Shown piece after piece: positions 10,104 to 22,837 of a stretch of 64,000 bases of DNA (positions within the stretch are counted from its first letter, which is position 1; each line of letters starts with the position of its first letter). A model generated the notes under the pieces. That model saw only the letters and a program-made list of their open reading frames with translations, was not told the DNA's origin and did not search any database. The stretch spans positions 372,001 to 436,000 of the forward strand of contig CM055615.1 of assembly GCA_029379385.1 (NCBI GenBank). Reading direction: 5' to 3'. Source of the stretch: Quillaja saponaria (Eukaryota; Streptophyta; Magnoliopsida; Fabales; Quillajaceae). The translations under genes and the position numbers were made by a program.

Positions 10104-13100
10104 ATGGGAATTCAACTAGTTCCATGGATTTTCCTCATACCCCTTTACATTGAAATCTCTGTGGTCTGGGGCAGTTGTCTCGGGGATCAGCAATCCTTGT
10201 TGCTCCAACTGAAAAACAAACTCACAATTGATCCTGATCCTGAAACATCCACAAAACTGGTGCAGTGGAATGAAAATCTTGATTGCTGTAATTGGGCGGG
10301 TGTAACCTGCAAAGAGGGACGTGTCACTGGCCTTGACCTCAGCCAAGAATTTATAACTGGTGGGATTGGCAATTCAAGTAGCCTATTCAGTCTCCAATTT
10401 CTTCAGAAGCTGAATTTAGCTTATAATTTGTTCAACTCTGAAATTCCAATTGGGCTTTCCAAGCTGACGAATTTAGAGTATCTGAATTTGTCAAATGCTG
10501 GATTTATGGGACAAATTCCAATGGAGATTTTTCAGCTCACAAGGTTGGTTACTCTTGAAATTTCTACATTTTCATTAAACCGCCCGCTGAAACTTGAGCA
10601 CCCGAATCTATCAATGCTTGTTCAAAACCTAACTGAAATCAAAGAGTTATATCTGGATGGTGTAAGTATATCAGCTTCGGGAAATGAATGGTGCCCTGCT
10701 ATATCATCATTGTCTAACCTGCGAGTGCTGAGCATGTCACGTTGCAATCTCTCAGGTCCGTTTGATCCTTCCCTTGCAAGGCTCAAATTTCTCTCTGTTA
10801 TTGGTTTGGACCATAACAACTTCAACTTCTGTGATACAGTACCTGATTTCTTCGCAAATTTCTCAAATTTGACAATCTTGAGTCTTAGTGCATGCGGGCT
10901 GACTGGAATATTCCCGAAAGCTATCTTCCAGATACAATCTCTATCAGTTCTTGACATATCAAGTAATCAGGATCTTCATGGCTTTTTGCCAGACTTCCCA
11001 CAAAATGGATCTCTTCAGACTTTGGTACTGCATTACACAAATTTCTCTGGACAGTTGCCAGATTCTATAAGTAACCTAAGGCAATTGTCTGAATTAGGGC
11101 TCTCCAATTGCCAATTTAATGGGTCACTTCCAAATTCTATATCAAACCTCACTGAACTTGTTTCCTTGGACTTATCATATAATGAGTTCACAGGTCAGAT
11201 ACCATGGTTTGGAGAGTCCAAGAAATTAAAATATATAGATCTCTCTCATAATGATTTAAACGGTGCAATACCATCTGGTAATTTGGAAGGTCTCCTAAAT
11301 CTTATTCAAATTGACTTCCAGCATAATTCCCTCAGTGGGAGCATCCCCTCGTCTCTGTTTGCTCTCCCATCGTTGCAGAAGATTCAGCTTTCTTACAACC
11401 AATTTGATGGTCAATTGAGTGAGTTTTCGAATGTGTCCTCTTCTGCAGTAGATACACTCGATTTAAGCGGCAACAAGTTAGAAGGGCCTATTCCCGTTTT
11501 TATTTTTGAACTGAGAAGACTTAGTTTACTCCAACTTTCTTCAAACAAGTTCAATGGGACGATAGATCAGCATAAGATTTGGAAGCTTCAAAATCTTACT
11601 ACTCTTGACCTTTCATACAACAACTTGTCTTTCAATCCAAGTGTTGCCAATGAGAATGACCTGTCGTCCTTTCCTAATTTGCACTCTCTTTACTTGGCTT
11701 CCTGCAACTTGGGTGCATTTCCTTATTTCTTGAGAAATCAATCCATGTTAAGGTATCTAGATCTCTCAATAAACCAGATTCACGGAAAAATTCCCAGCTG
11801 GATTTCCAAGTTCCGTTTTCTCTCTAACTTGAATCTCTCATACAATTCTCTGACGAATTGGGAAGGACCTTTGGGGAATCTTAGTCCCTATTTAGTGGTT
11901 CTTGATCTTCATTCCAACCAACTGCAAGGACCAAGTCCTATTTTTCCCCCATTCATCATCTATTTGGACTACTCAAGCAATAATTTCAGCTCTGTCCTTC
12001 CACATGACATTGGCAATTACCTCTCTTTCACTGTCTTCCTTTCCCTATCTAGAAATAACTTCAGTGGGAACATCCCTGAATCCATCTGCAATGCTCCAAG
12101 TCTTAAAGTTCTTGATCTTTCTTATAATAACTTCAGTGGCACGATTCCGCGGTGTATAACAACAATGAGTGCTTTTCTTGGGGTATTAAATCTGCGGGAA
12201 AACAAGCTTATTGGATACATCCCTGATACATTTCCAGCTGCATGTCATTTGCAGACTCTAGATCTCCATGGAAATCATTTAGGTGGGTCTGTTCCACTGT
12301 CTCTGTCCAATTGCACGGCATTAGAGGTGTTAGACCTTGGAGAGAATCAGATCATTGACACCTTTCCATGTCCATTGAAGAAGATATCCACACTTTGTGT
12401 CCTAGTTTTGCGGAAGAACAATTTTCAAGGACCCATTGAATGCCCTGTGATTAATAGTGCTTGGGAGATGCTTCAAATTTTTGATTTAGCTTTCAACAAT
12501 TTTACTGGTAAACTACCAGGGAAATCCTTAAAAAATTGGGATGCAATGATGCCTAATGAATATGAATCCCAACCAATGCTAAGTCATATCCAATTTGAGG
12601 TTATTAAATACGCTCAAGTGAATTATCAGGATGCAGTGACAGTTACTAGCAAAGGTCTACAGAGGAATCTAGTTAAGATTCTGAGAGTCTTCACTCTCGT
12701 AGACTACTCATCCAACCAATTTGAAGGGCCAATACCAGAAGAGCTAATGCATTTTAGAGCACTCTGTGTGCTTAACTTGTCACATAATATTCTCTCTGGC
12801 CATATCCCATCATCTATGGGGAATTTGAAGCAGTTAGAGTCCTTAGACCTGTCAAGGAATAATTTTGAGGGGAAATTCCACCAGAGCTGGCAAGTCTAAA
12901 TTTCCTCTCTTTCCTAAACCTCTCTTTCAATCATCTGGTGGGTAGAATCCCAACAAGTACTCAGCTTCAATCATTTTTGCCAGACTCCTTCCAAGGCAAT
13001 GAAGGGTTATGCGGACCACCATCATCAAAAAATTGCACAAGTGAAGAAGCAATGTACCTTGAATATCAAAGCGACAGAGGACAAACATACACAGTCCTGA

Positions 13101-13114
13101 GGTGGAGGAGTTAG
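10104..13114 (+). pseudogene. RLP1: Ve1-type LRR receptor-like protein, frameshifted, transmembrane segment deleted
   Basis: The family consists of cell-surface receptors with an LRR ectodomain and no kinase. The frame opens at ATG 10104 with a signal peptide (MGIQLVPWIFLIPLYIEIS), an LRRNT cap (SCLGDQQSLLLQLKN, DCCNWAGVTC) and a long LRR series with the island before the last repeats (VNYQDAVTVTSKG). After about residue 920 a single G is missing near 12870 relative to RLP3, and the frame ends at 12899. In the shifted frame the family sequence continues to a TAG at 13112-13114 (final LRRs, NEGLCGPPSSKNC cap, tail ending VLRWRS). In addition 62 codons are missing in frame after CTSEEA, removing the juxtamembrane region, the whole membrane helix and half the tail. 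The ORF as it stands (931 codons) would make a secreted, truncated LRR protein. Confidence 0.9.
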
Positions 13115-13571
13115 CACCTAAGGAGCGTTGCAGCCATTGTAGTGATTATTAGTTGACAACCTAATAACTTCATCCATGAAATTTGGATGAGCTTTGTGTG
13201 CCTATCTATCTATAGGATCAAATCTAATTGTCAATCCTATCAAATAATATAATTTCTACTTTTACTTTAATATGCAGCAATAAGAAGGAACTCTTATTCA
13301 TTTGTCGAGTAAAGAATGGCCTAAACATTATGTACATGTACAGAAGCTCTCCCACTTTACCTATTTTTGAAAACCTTATCTTTTTCACTTTTTTGTCATT
13401 ATTTCTCGTTCCATATTTATATAAATAACCAAATTACACTCTATTCTCTTAAATATATACTAAGATCCAAACTTTAGGAAATCAACTCAACTCTTCTGGA
13501 ATGGATGAAAAGTTAATGGCGTTAAAAAATAATTTAAAAAAATTACTAAAAATTCCTCATTTATTTATAAA
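13115..13571. other. RLP1 3' flank
   Basis: No gene is seen. The first 150 bp match the 3' flanks of RLP2 (33540-33690) and RLP3 (from 51591), for example GCAGCCATTG near 13130 and CATCCATGAAATTTGGATGAG near 13173, so this is probably former 3' UTR. The rest is AT-rich. Confidence 0.6.
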
Positions 13572-13765
13572 TAACAATTGATTGGAATTTCATAAGTATT
13601 GAACTGGATTTTACTTTCGGCTTAGGATTTGTTATTGGCCCCTTTTGTTTTGGAAAAGATGGAGAATGTGGTACTGCAAATTTGTTGATAACTTACTCTG
13701 CTGGATCTTCCCTCAGTTGTATCTTGAATATCAAAGCCACAGGGGGCAAACATACACTGTTATGA
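13572..13765 (+). pseudogene. RLP membrane-helix and tail fragment
   Basis: This stretch matches RLP3 from the IDWNFIS segment through the membrane helix (FTFGLGFVIG) to the QTYTV end, with one frameshift after VIG. It starts abruptly at the family's ATTGATTGGAATTTC. It covers the part RLP1 has lost, about 460 bp downstream of the RLP1 stop, but it has no reading-frame connection to RLP1. It probably belongs to a different decayed copy. Confidence 0.75.
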
Positions 13766-13779
13766 AACAAAATTGAGTA

Positions 13780-14235
13780 TTATATATTTTTCTTTTGGGA
13801 CATGAAGAGAAAATGGATATAACTATACATGCGCGTGTGTACACACATTTTTATATTGTTTTCACATTCAAAAATTTGCAAATCCTGTTTTATCTTTCTA
13901 GGGAGAAGGACATGACTTTGATAAATCGTAGTCTCCAACCCCAACAAGGGATTTTTGACATACTTTAGTCCATGTTTCTATCCGTGTTGATAGAAAAATT
14001 ATATGTGTAAAGAATATCTCTCAAATGTTGATATTGACGTTGAACTAACTTTGAAACTGAGGTCCACAAATGATGGGTCAATCATCCCCAACTTATTGGA
14101 ATTTCTTATTCTTAAGTATTATTTCGGGTATTACAAAAATGTGGATTACATTCTTTGGAGGATCTTTCTTCAGCTGACTATTGAATATGAAAGCTATGGA
14201 GGACGAAGCTTCAGAGTTCTGACGTGGAGTAATTA
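13780..14235 (+). pseudogene. RLP C-terminal fragment with spacer, third copy
   Basis: Third occurrence of the spacer-plus-tail unit. The coding relic at 14085-14235 reads LLEFLILKYYFGYYKNV, then LQLTIEYESYGG and FRVLTWSN, ending at a stop: the last ~50 residues of an RLP3-type tail with the membrane helix replaced by unrelated sequence. No ectodomain is attached. Confidence 0.7.
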
Positions 14236-14979
14236 GCTAGCTAGTAGTTCATTAGGTTTATTATACGCTACGCTACATGCAAGTATATTAAAATTGTTAA
14301 TATGTATAATACACAAATTTTGCTCATACTTGATGTTAAATTTTAAATATTATAATGAGTGATGATAATGATCAAATCTTCATCCTTTATCCAAAAAGCC
14401 CGTCTTTAATAACCAAGTCTGTCCGCTTCACTTCTCGTTCTAATCATTTGTTCATAAAATTTTAATACCATACTAAACTTCAAAAAAAAGTTTTGATCTC
14501 TCATACTAATTACTGAGATAAACAAATATACTTATAAAGAAAAATAGTGAGAAGACTATGACTTTCCAGCGAATACTTTTGGCTTTTTTGATACATGATT
14601 TAATAGTATTGACATTTGGAAAGAAGGGGCCATGGTATTACCCCCACTATATTGAGTAAGTAAAAAATATGGAGCTTAAGACTATACCCTAGGCAATGAA
14701 AAATAAAAATAAAACAAACCTAAATTTACAAGTGGAGACAGTCATGTAAATAAGCTTCCCTGCAACTAACTGGCAGCCTGTGATGGTCATCAAAATTAGC
14801 AATTTGCTGATGAACATGAGCCTCATATGCAAGCCGATCCGCTTTTCCCTGTAGATGTGTTAAACATACGCCTGTATCTATTCACTCCCAAATTTGTTCA
14901 AGCAAGTAATAAAAGTGCCAATGCCCTTGAGAACGACGTCGGAGTGAGATATCCTTATTGAATATATATAACAAATTAA
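14236..14979. other. RLP spacer with a possible LINE RNase H scrap
   Basis: Positions 14236-14635 are RLP downstream spacer (similar to 2970-3240). Positions 14640-14935 interrupt it. On the minus strand this insert reads THLQGKADRLAYEAHVHQ and then HRLPVSCREAYLHDCL, which resembles the end of an RNase H domain of a plant retroelement. No ends or target duplication could be defined, so the identity is tentative. Confidence 0.35.
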
Positions 14980-15245
14980 ATTAGACTGTAGACTAAAGGC
15001 ACCCTGATTGAGATTAATAAAAGCAGTCAGTCTCTCATGGAAATTAATGCAATACTAGGTAGGTGAAAAGAGAAAACTTGTCAATTCTCATGAGGATAAA
15101 AAGCCTAAGAATAGGGCCCATTCAGAGTCGTTGGTTTGTCTTACTTGAGCTCTAATCCATTGAATAAACATAAAACATGTACATTGCTTGCATTTTCCTC
15201 GTTGAATATTCCATTCTTTTCCTCACTTCTTCTATCCTCAATTAT

Positions 15246-15281
15246 ATGGTCGTGGGTATCCTTTGCAGTTGCCACCAATGA
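15246..15281 (+). promoter_or_regulatory. Short upstream frame overlapping the RLP2 start
   Basis: ATG at 15246 opens an 11-codon frame (MVVGILCSCHQ) whose TGA overlaps the RLP2 ATG as ATGA. The same arrangement is present at RLP3, RLP4 and RLP5. Here it is a relic because RLP2 is broken. Confidence 0.4.
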
Positions 15282-15767
15282 GAATTCAATTAGTTCAATG
15301 GATTTTCTTGGTGTCCTTATACATAATATACCTCGGCATGGAAACCACTGTGGCATGTGGCAGTTGTCTTAGGGATCAGCAATCCTTGTTGCTTTAACTG
15401 AAAAACAACCTCACAATCAATCCTGAAACATCCACAAAACTGGCGCAGTAGAATGAAATTCTTGATTGCTGTAATTGGGCAGGTGTAACCTGCGATGAGG
15501 GGCATGTTACTGGTCTTGACGTCAGCTGTTACACTCCACACAGAGGTATGACCGACCGGAGGAATGGATGACCAAACCTTCGTAATCCTGACTCGAAATT
15601 CAAAAGAAATGCATACAATCATTGGTTTAAAATGACATTAAACGATAACTTTGTAAGAATATGTCTAACATATGCATATATTTACTGAACGAAATAGTAT
15701 TTTAAAGAAAAATTTAGCAGAAGTTCCCCGTAAAGTGGAACGTGTCCAAATAGTATATATAACATTG

Positions 15768-16635
15768 TTAAGAATATAATATTAATATCTTGTATAGTCC
15801 CACATTGCTTAGATGTGGAAGTCTATGTTTTTTACTTACTATAAATAAATATTATAGATGTAGGCTTTGAGATATCAATCATTCTCGCAATTCTTTTCCT
15901 TATTCTATTTTATTTAACATGGTATCAGAGTGAGTTTAAAACCCAAGCCCAATCTTGACCCGATTTTCAAAACCCTAATAATCTCTTTATTTTCTATAAC
16001 AGCCACATGAAGAAAAAGAAGAAGAAGAAAAAAAAAAGAAAAATGCTTTGCATCTAGTTATCATTAAGCCTAGTTATTTCCTCTATTCAGGCCTAATTAT
16101 TTCCTCTTTTCAATCCTAGTTACTTCCTCCCATTTTTCTCTATCCTTAGTTATCTATTTTGTCTAAAAGATGGCTCAACCCTTTTTCTTTTCAAGCTTTT
16201 TTTGTGGGTTTGACGGCTCAACAGTACCTTCATGATCTTTCCTATTATGTCTCTTTCCAGCTATGCTTCTTTTATTTTTCTTGAAATTCTTGTTGTACCT
16301 CTTTCCAGTGGTGCTTTTTTTTATCTTTCCGGAAAATCTAGTTGTGCCTCTTTCCAGTTAATAAAAATATTATTCACAGTTACCAGTACATTCATCAAAC
16401 GGGTTGAAGCTTGACCTATTATTCTTAGGTTGTTGTAAGTTAGAGGAGTGTTGAGATTGATATATTGGGTTTTATGCTGTGTGTTAGGAATATAATATTA
16501 ATGTATTGTATAATCCCACATTGCTTAGATGTGAAAGTCTATGTTTTATTGCTTACTATAAATAAAACTTACTGGTGTAGGCTTTGAGATATAATCAAGC
16601 CCGCAATCCTTTTTTTTATTCTATTTTATTTGACA
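15768..16635 (+). mobile_element. TRIM: 868-bp miniature LTR retrotransposon
   Basis: Two direct terminal repeats, 15768-15919 (152 bp) and 16482-16635 (154 bp), both start TGTTA and end ACA and share CCCACATTGCTTAGATGTG. TGGTATCAGAG at 15920-15930, directly after the first repeat, is the canonical initiator-Met-tRNA primer site. The ~560-bp interior has no coding capacity, so the element depends on another element for movement. The other LTR of the host gypsy element (around 28300-28325) carries the uninterrupted site, where the sequence around CAT is present once. The TRIM therefore arrived after that LTR pair existed. Confidence 0.9.
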
Positions 16636-16654
16636 CATATATAATCCTGTTACA

Positions 16655-16705
16655 CAACAAAAAGGCAACAACAACAACAATACACTAACAACAACAATAC
16701 ACTAA
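16655..16705 (+). repeat. ACA-rich microsatellite in the gypsy LTR
   Basis: Short imperfect (ACA)n tract, with ACAACAACAACAATACACTA repeated in part. The paralogous LTR near 28335 has a much shorter version, so the tract has changed length since the element inserted. Confidence 0.6.
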
Positions 16706-18099
16706 CTACAGAGAGCTCCGCTCTATTTCATAACAACTAAACTATTACACAAATTCAAAAACTTATGATTCAATCCTTAATATGATTGCAAGCTTCATCT
16801 CTTGGCTTCAAGTAATTTATCTATAGTGATTACCTTGCCACAGCACTATCGGCAAGTTAGGTATCAATATGTGAAGTTTGTTGAGATCCTATGAGTGAGT
16901 TATAAAAACTCAGTGAGGGAAAAACGTACCCAAAGGATACTAGAATCAAACAACATAAAATTAGAAAATACATACTTGATAGTTTCATACTAACTTAGGT
17001 CACAATATAATTCAGTCTCACACGTACACATATATATTGAAAGTGCAAAATCAAACCAACATAACTCACAAAAAGCAATATGCAAGCAAATCAAACAAAG
17101 CATCTAAAAGGGCTAATCAAAGTAATTTAGCACCAGCACACCATGTATAAATCCTCCTCGGGGTTTTTTTGCTCTCGTACACTAAGAATATACATAAGCT
17201 TCTCACATAACATTCCCAAGGCTGAGTTACTTGAAAAATTTTGTTCGAATATCAAATAATCAAATCAAAATTATCTTAGGTACACCCATATTCTATCTCA
17301 TATCGCTTTTAGCTCTTAATTCAATCGAAACATTAAACACTCACATTTGAGAACTATATATACATATAAATATACATATTTATACACATAAACAAATATT
17401 CACAACCCACTAGCAACCAAAAGATAGCATCTTTCACTCGTTGGGTTTATGGATTTGGCTTGTCGTTCTTTCTTGAATTCAAATGTGTCGATGGCTCAAT
17501 ATTGCGTTCTGGAACTGAATATCATAATTTCAAATATTACTTAGTTTATACATTTCATGGTTATAATCCTCTAATAACCCAAACCTATATATGTCAACTT
17601 CCATGCATTTCTTTAAAACTAACTCCTTTCAAGCATTTTATTAAATACCTTAAAGGCAATTTTACACTACAAGAAAAATGCTCATTACTGACCAACCAAG
17701 TTGGTCGATAAAGAGCTTAAAGTTAGTAGGAAAAGAATTACAGACCAATAGTTGGTCGATGAAAGTCGTAGGGAAAATCTAGGTTGATATTACCGACCAA
17801 CCACATAGTTAGTCAGTAATTTACGACTACAGTTGGTTGGTAAAGGTGGCCGGTGAGGATTTTTGGGCAAATAAAAGAAGTTTGTCTGTAATAATTGTAG
17901 TTTTATTTTTTCACACTTTCGTTTCATTATAATTTATGTAAAAACATGCTTTACAATTGACTAATTTACAAATTAATACTGAAAATTAAATATAATGAAG
18001 TATCAAAATAAAATTGTCATATAATTAATATGATAATTCATCAACACAGTGTAATATGATTAAACAAAATATCATATAATATTTATCTATTAATATATC

Positions 18100-21000
18100 A
18101 TAAAAAATTAAAACTACAGGCTAAATATCCTAGTTAAAATCCTCATAATGGTCTTGATTGTTCTTGATGTCATCTCATTCCAAATCAACTTCACTACCAT
18201 GTCTACAGTTACAGGAGACCCACACTGTTCTACTGAAATAAAATAATTAATTAATATATAATAGGAACAATGAGTATACAATCAACTTAGTGTGAACTAA
18301 AAAAGGAACATAATCATAATTGGTAAAATGGTAGAGTCTATCTAACATTCTAACAAATCAGCTAAGCACTAATTCTAAAATTTTACCGAGAGCTTAAAAA
18401 TTATGGTCGTAACTAAAGAATGGACTACTACATACACATTATATAATCCATTTATCATCAAAAGTTGAGACAATCAAACCACAATGCATTAATGATCTAC
18501 AAATGGACTAGGCATTAAGAACGCCTACACAACACACAAACAAATCATCTTACTCATGATAAATGCATATATTAATATAAAAAATATAAAAAATCCAATT
18601 ATGGTATGTGTTATGATAAATACATTATTGCAACATACCAGTCTGTCCAGAATGAGTATGTCAATACACCTTTATGAAGTAAATAGAATTCAAATATAAA
18701 TATCATAATTTTACTTTAAGAAGGCCATTGAAGATTTAAATTCCAATTTCAAATGGAGTTTAAAAGTGGCGAGTGGGACAAAGGCAATTCAATTTATTGA
18801 TGAAGTTCCTCAGCAGCTTAATAAAAAAAGACTAGTTTCCAAGGTACTTCTATTTGGCATCAAATATGTCTTCCTAGGTTTAAACTCCCAGGCTAAGTCT
18901 AATGTGGCCCTATTGAAGTTTTCCTGTAAAGTCTATCAAATAACTGCAAAAAAAAAAAAAAAAAAATCTCTATAGGAAGAAAGCTATAAGAATTTGAGGT
19001 TGCCTGTAAGCACTCTTTGTTGTTTGATCTAAATTCTTAAACTGAATGAGAATAATTAAAATAATATATGGACTTATAGTATCAAAATATAAAAAGAGAT
19101 GTGCTGGCCTGACAACAGGATAGTAATACGTAAAATTGGTTCGCTTATTAACCAATCTAACAAACATAAAACCTCAATCGCATAAATTTTATTAAGTGCA
19201 TTAGAATGATAACGAAGTATATAATATCATATAACTACATTAATTTTCCCTAGATTAGTATACATTCTATAGAAAAAAAGATAAATTATCTACCAATATT
19301 GATGATTAAATTTCTTTCATTATATGGCAGAAAGACATGAAGAATTATATATTATATGAAGTGAAGAATTGAATGAGAAGCAGCAAGAGAGGCAGAAGAG
19401 TGCTAAATAATAGCAGTGGTTTTACACAGCTACATGCATAAAGCATGGCAAGCACTAGTAAAGCATTTCCATACATAGAGGCATCTATTTCATTTTGACT
19501 AAGCTAACAATTGTACTGCAAGTTGATAGCCTATCTACTAGATTAGTATTTTATGCCTTGTAATTGAAGAAAAAACTACATCTGTCAACGTAATTATGTC
19601 TTTCCTTGTTTATCTATGTAGACAGTTCTGATTTCTTGATCGGCTCAAGGAGATTCTTTTATTGATTATATTGAATTTTATTATACAAGTTGAAAATAAA
19701 TATCAAATGCACTTTTAAAGAATGAAATTGTTTCAAACATGTAGAAGACATAGAAGCATATCTACTACCATGTCATTTAACTTTAATTGTTAGTGATCAC
19801 ACGAGATATTAGAAAAACTTGTACATTTCATCAACTTGTTCATTTTTATGAATGTATCCTATGTTCATGAGCAACTGTATAACAAAAGTAAGAATTGCAT
19901 TGCATGTTCACTAAAGTGTAGAAGGAAATGAATTAGGGAGCCCTTCCCACTGTCCTAAGTGAGTTATTTGGTGTCTAACTTATTATGAGCTTATTCATTG
20001 AATAACATGACATAACAAACATGAAGCTGCCACATATACTGGTATACAACCCAAACCAAAAATATCTCATGTGACAAAGCAGTAATCCCTCATAAAAGGG
20101 CATTAACCAGTAGAGATTTTCAAGATTCAGGCAGCAAGGCATGGCATGTTCAATAAGAAGATAGACTTAAAACCATCAAAACATACAAAAACTGTTATCA
20201 CAACAAACATTTTTTAATGACAACATGTCTAACACCAGAGAAGACGGACATTCACCATGGTAGGAAAAAAGAGAGAGGAATATAAGCATGCATGACAATG
20301 CATCATCTCACAAAAGTGAAAAGAAAGTATCTGAGTAATATAATAGTAGAAGATTGAGCAAGAGTGTAGAATTTTATATCAGAAGATCAATATATTATGT
20401 CCTTCATGTACATTGTGAAAAGCTAATATCATATCTACTAATCTTATACAAAATTAATGGTATGGGGATCCTATCTCCATCCATGACTACTACGCAAAGG
20501 TCATTCTATATGGATGGAAGAATTTGAGGGCTTGGAGTTGGGGAAGGCATTGTTATTAACTTTTGGTATGTTAAATGAGGAATAATATTTCTTTCTTTTT
20601 ACTGAACTTTAATGAAGTTAGATAAGCTACATGAGCATGGCTAAGTAACGGGTGTAAGACGGTTCAAGAAGAAAATGGGCAATTGTTAACATTTCTTTCT
20701 TTCTTATCTACTTGTTGTTAACTAGATTAACAGCTTAATCATTACCTACTGCATATTGGAAAATCCTAGTTGCTAATCTGTTTTGACAACAACTGTTACT
20801 AAACTCATAAATACTCTAACACAAGGTTAACATTATACAAACAAGAATTTAAGGTTATTCTGCTTGACTATTAGATACTTTAGTTAAAAAAAAAAACATA
20901 AAACCTTTTAACATACATGGTAATCAAACCTTAAATTTGTAATTCAAATTAAGATGTTACATTTAACTAAGCAAAACTGCAAAAGGCCCAACTATAACAA

Positions 21001-22480
21001 GATAATAACATATATAATGTTTCGTTCTATCTTGATGGTGTGTATTTGATTCCAAATTTTGACTTTAGTAGTAGACCTCAATGGAGAACTGCAGAAGGTG
21101 CTTGGAAGAACTAAATCTCCAATGATTTCCTCCAATTAGAACAAATACTCGCAGCATAATAAGACAGAAAGAAATAATCAAATTTTCTAAGCTTAGATTA
21201 TTCTTACTTCATTGACTTTTAAACAAAAATAATCAATTTATCTTTTAATAAAACAACATGAGCTATTACATGATAACTGGAAAGCATAGAATAGTTTCAA
21301 ACTCGTATAGATAGAACAAAATATACTAGTGCCAAAAGAAAAAAAAAAAAAAAAACTGAAAAGAAAAGAGACTGAAGTCCTAAGCCATCACAACTTGAAT
21401 TTATTTAATTTTAATTTTTTACAGAATAACACATCACATTATTGTAATCTAGAAAGATATAGTTTCAACATTACAAAGTTAACACATGATTTTCTTTATC
21501 TTATAGAGTCAAAAAGTTTAGTTTATTTTCCTACAATATTTATAAACTAATCACTGCTTTACACACCAAAACAGACACGTTTTGGACCTCCAAATAGATG
21601 TCAACAATGCCCTATGAATATATTCATATCTTTGTATTCTAGCAAAAGTGGACCTATCTAGCATGTAAAGAAATTTAATACTGTAATAGCTTAGTTGGTA
21701 TATATATTACATATTAAGTATGCTAAATTAGTTGGTATATATATTATAACTGGGTATGCTAAATTGCTAATACACCTTGTCCATCACAAGCCATTCCCAA
21801 ATAGATGACATCGACAAGCTAGCCATAGTGGCAGATGACCATACACATATAAAACTTATAGGGTTCTCATCTTCATCTCTATCTTTATATTTATCTTTAT
21901 CTGATCTCCTTTACATGCATACATGTATATCAACAGGTATACTAGTAACATAAAAGACAACCTTTATGAAGCTTTTCTTTTGGGTGCTAAAGGAGATATT
22001 AACTCCATGAAATTGATAAAAAAATAAGAATAAATAGAAAAAGAAAAAAGAAAACTAGTTGCTCTTCTTTAAATATAATAAAAAACACATTCAAAACCAT
22101 CAGAAGATTATATTTATGTATGCTTACCTCTCAAAAGATTGTCATTAAGAGTTCAACTTTTGCTAGGCCTTGACTTTTAAGGATCTTCACCATTAAAAAG
22201 TGAAACTTTAATTATAGAAATAATTAAATTCTACTTTTACATTTAACATTTAGAACTTACCAAATATGAGTGATAGAAAGTCGTCTATTTTTTTAATGGA
22301 ATTAGTGTCAACGATATCTTGTTTCTAATAAGTAATTCTACTAAAAATATTTAGAAATCATCATCTATACTATTCTACATAAGTGGAATTAGTGAAAATT
22401 TTCCTTATAAGTTATGCAGTTGTCATTAGTTAGGAATAACAAGTTAATGAAACAACCAAAATCGCTACTATTTTGTTTCT
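18100..22480. other. CACTA interior, left part, no recognised gene
   Basis: AT-rich DNA with short frames only. On the minus strand near 18130-18240 an acceptor-like TTTCAG precedes a short acidic frame (CRHGSEVDLE, then DDIKNNQDHYEDFN), which could be the end of a degraded transposon gene but is too short to assign. A 65-codon plus-strand frame with an in-frame ATA/GTG start around 18766-18975 runs into a poly(A) tract (18949-18966) and may be a captured transcript end. Neither is claimed as a gene. Confidence 0.3.
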
Positions 22481-22490
22481 AGATATATAC

Positions 22491-22837
22491 CTTGTAAACG
22501 GGACCAAAACCACCCTCTCTTGCAGGTGAAAATTTATTTGTAGATTCATATATGGACACAAAGCTAAACAATTTCAAATGAACACTGTTTCCATCATTGT
22601 CAATCTCATTTGCATCAATCAATCTATCTGGTGTAGTCCACGCAAGTAGGCATTTCTCTGTTATTCTTTCAACATTCCCTGTTTTGTTTGGAATATTATA
22701 AATTCATAGTAATAGATTTATTTTCTGTTAACCTTTTTCTTTCCTCCTTAAACAGTAAATGATGACCGCCATAACAAAAAATTGCAAAGCAATTGGTAAT
22801 ATAGTTTCAATCCATATCCATATCCACTTCTTTCTAC
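22491..22837 (-). pseudogene. Captured receptor-like kinase fragment: membrane helix to glycine-rich loop, two exons
   Basis: On the minus strand, exon 22837-22733 encodes GRKKWIWIWIETILPI followed by a hydrophobic FFVMAVIIYCLRRK stretch: a membrane helix with a basic stop-transfer. After a 54-bp intron with GT and AG ends, exon 22678-22491 encodes a juxtamembrane region (NDGNSVHLKLFSFVSIYEST) and the start of a kinase domain (FSPAREGGFGPVYK), followed by a GT donor. The exon break after GGFGPVYK and the motif set match S-domain/G-type lectin and cysteine-rich receptor kinases. The kinase catalytic lobe and the ectodomain are not recognised nearby. The frame is open across both exons. It lies inside the CACTA element, so it is a transduplicated host gene piece. 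Confidence 0.8.

Noticed and set aside
13572..13765. A second exon restoring the RLP1 membrane segment
   Set aside because: The local RLP genes are single-exon. RLP1 already continues past its frameshift to a family-type tail end, and the fragment itself is frameshifted, so it is more likely a relic of another copy.
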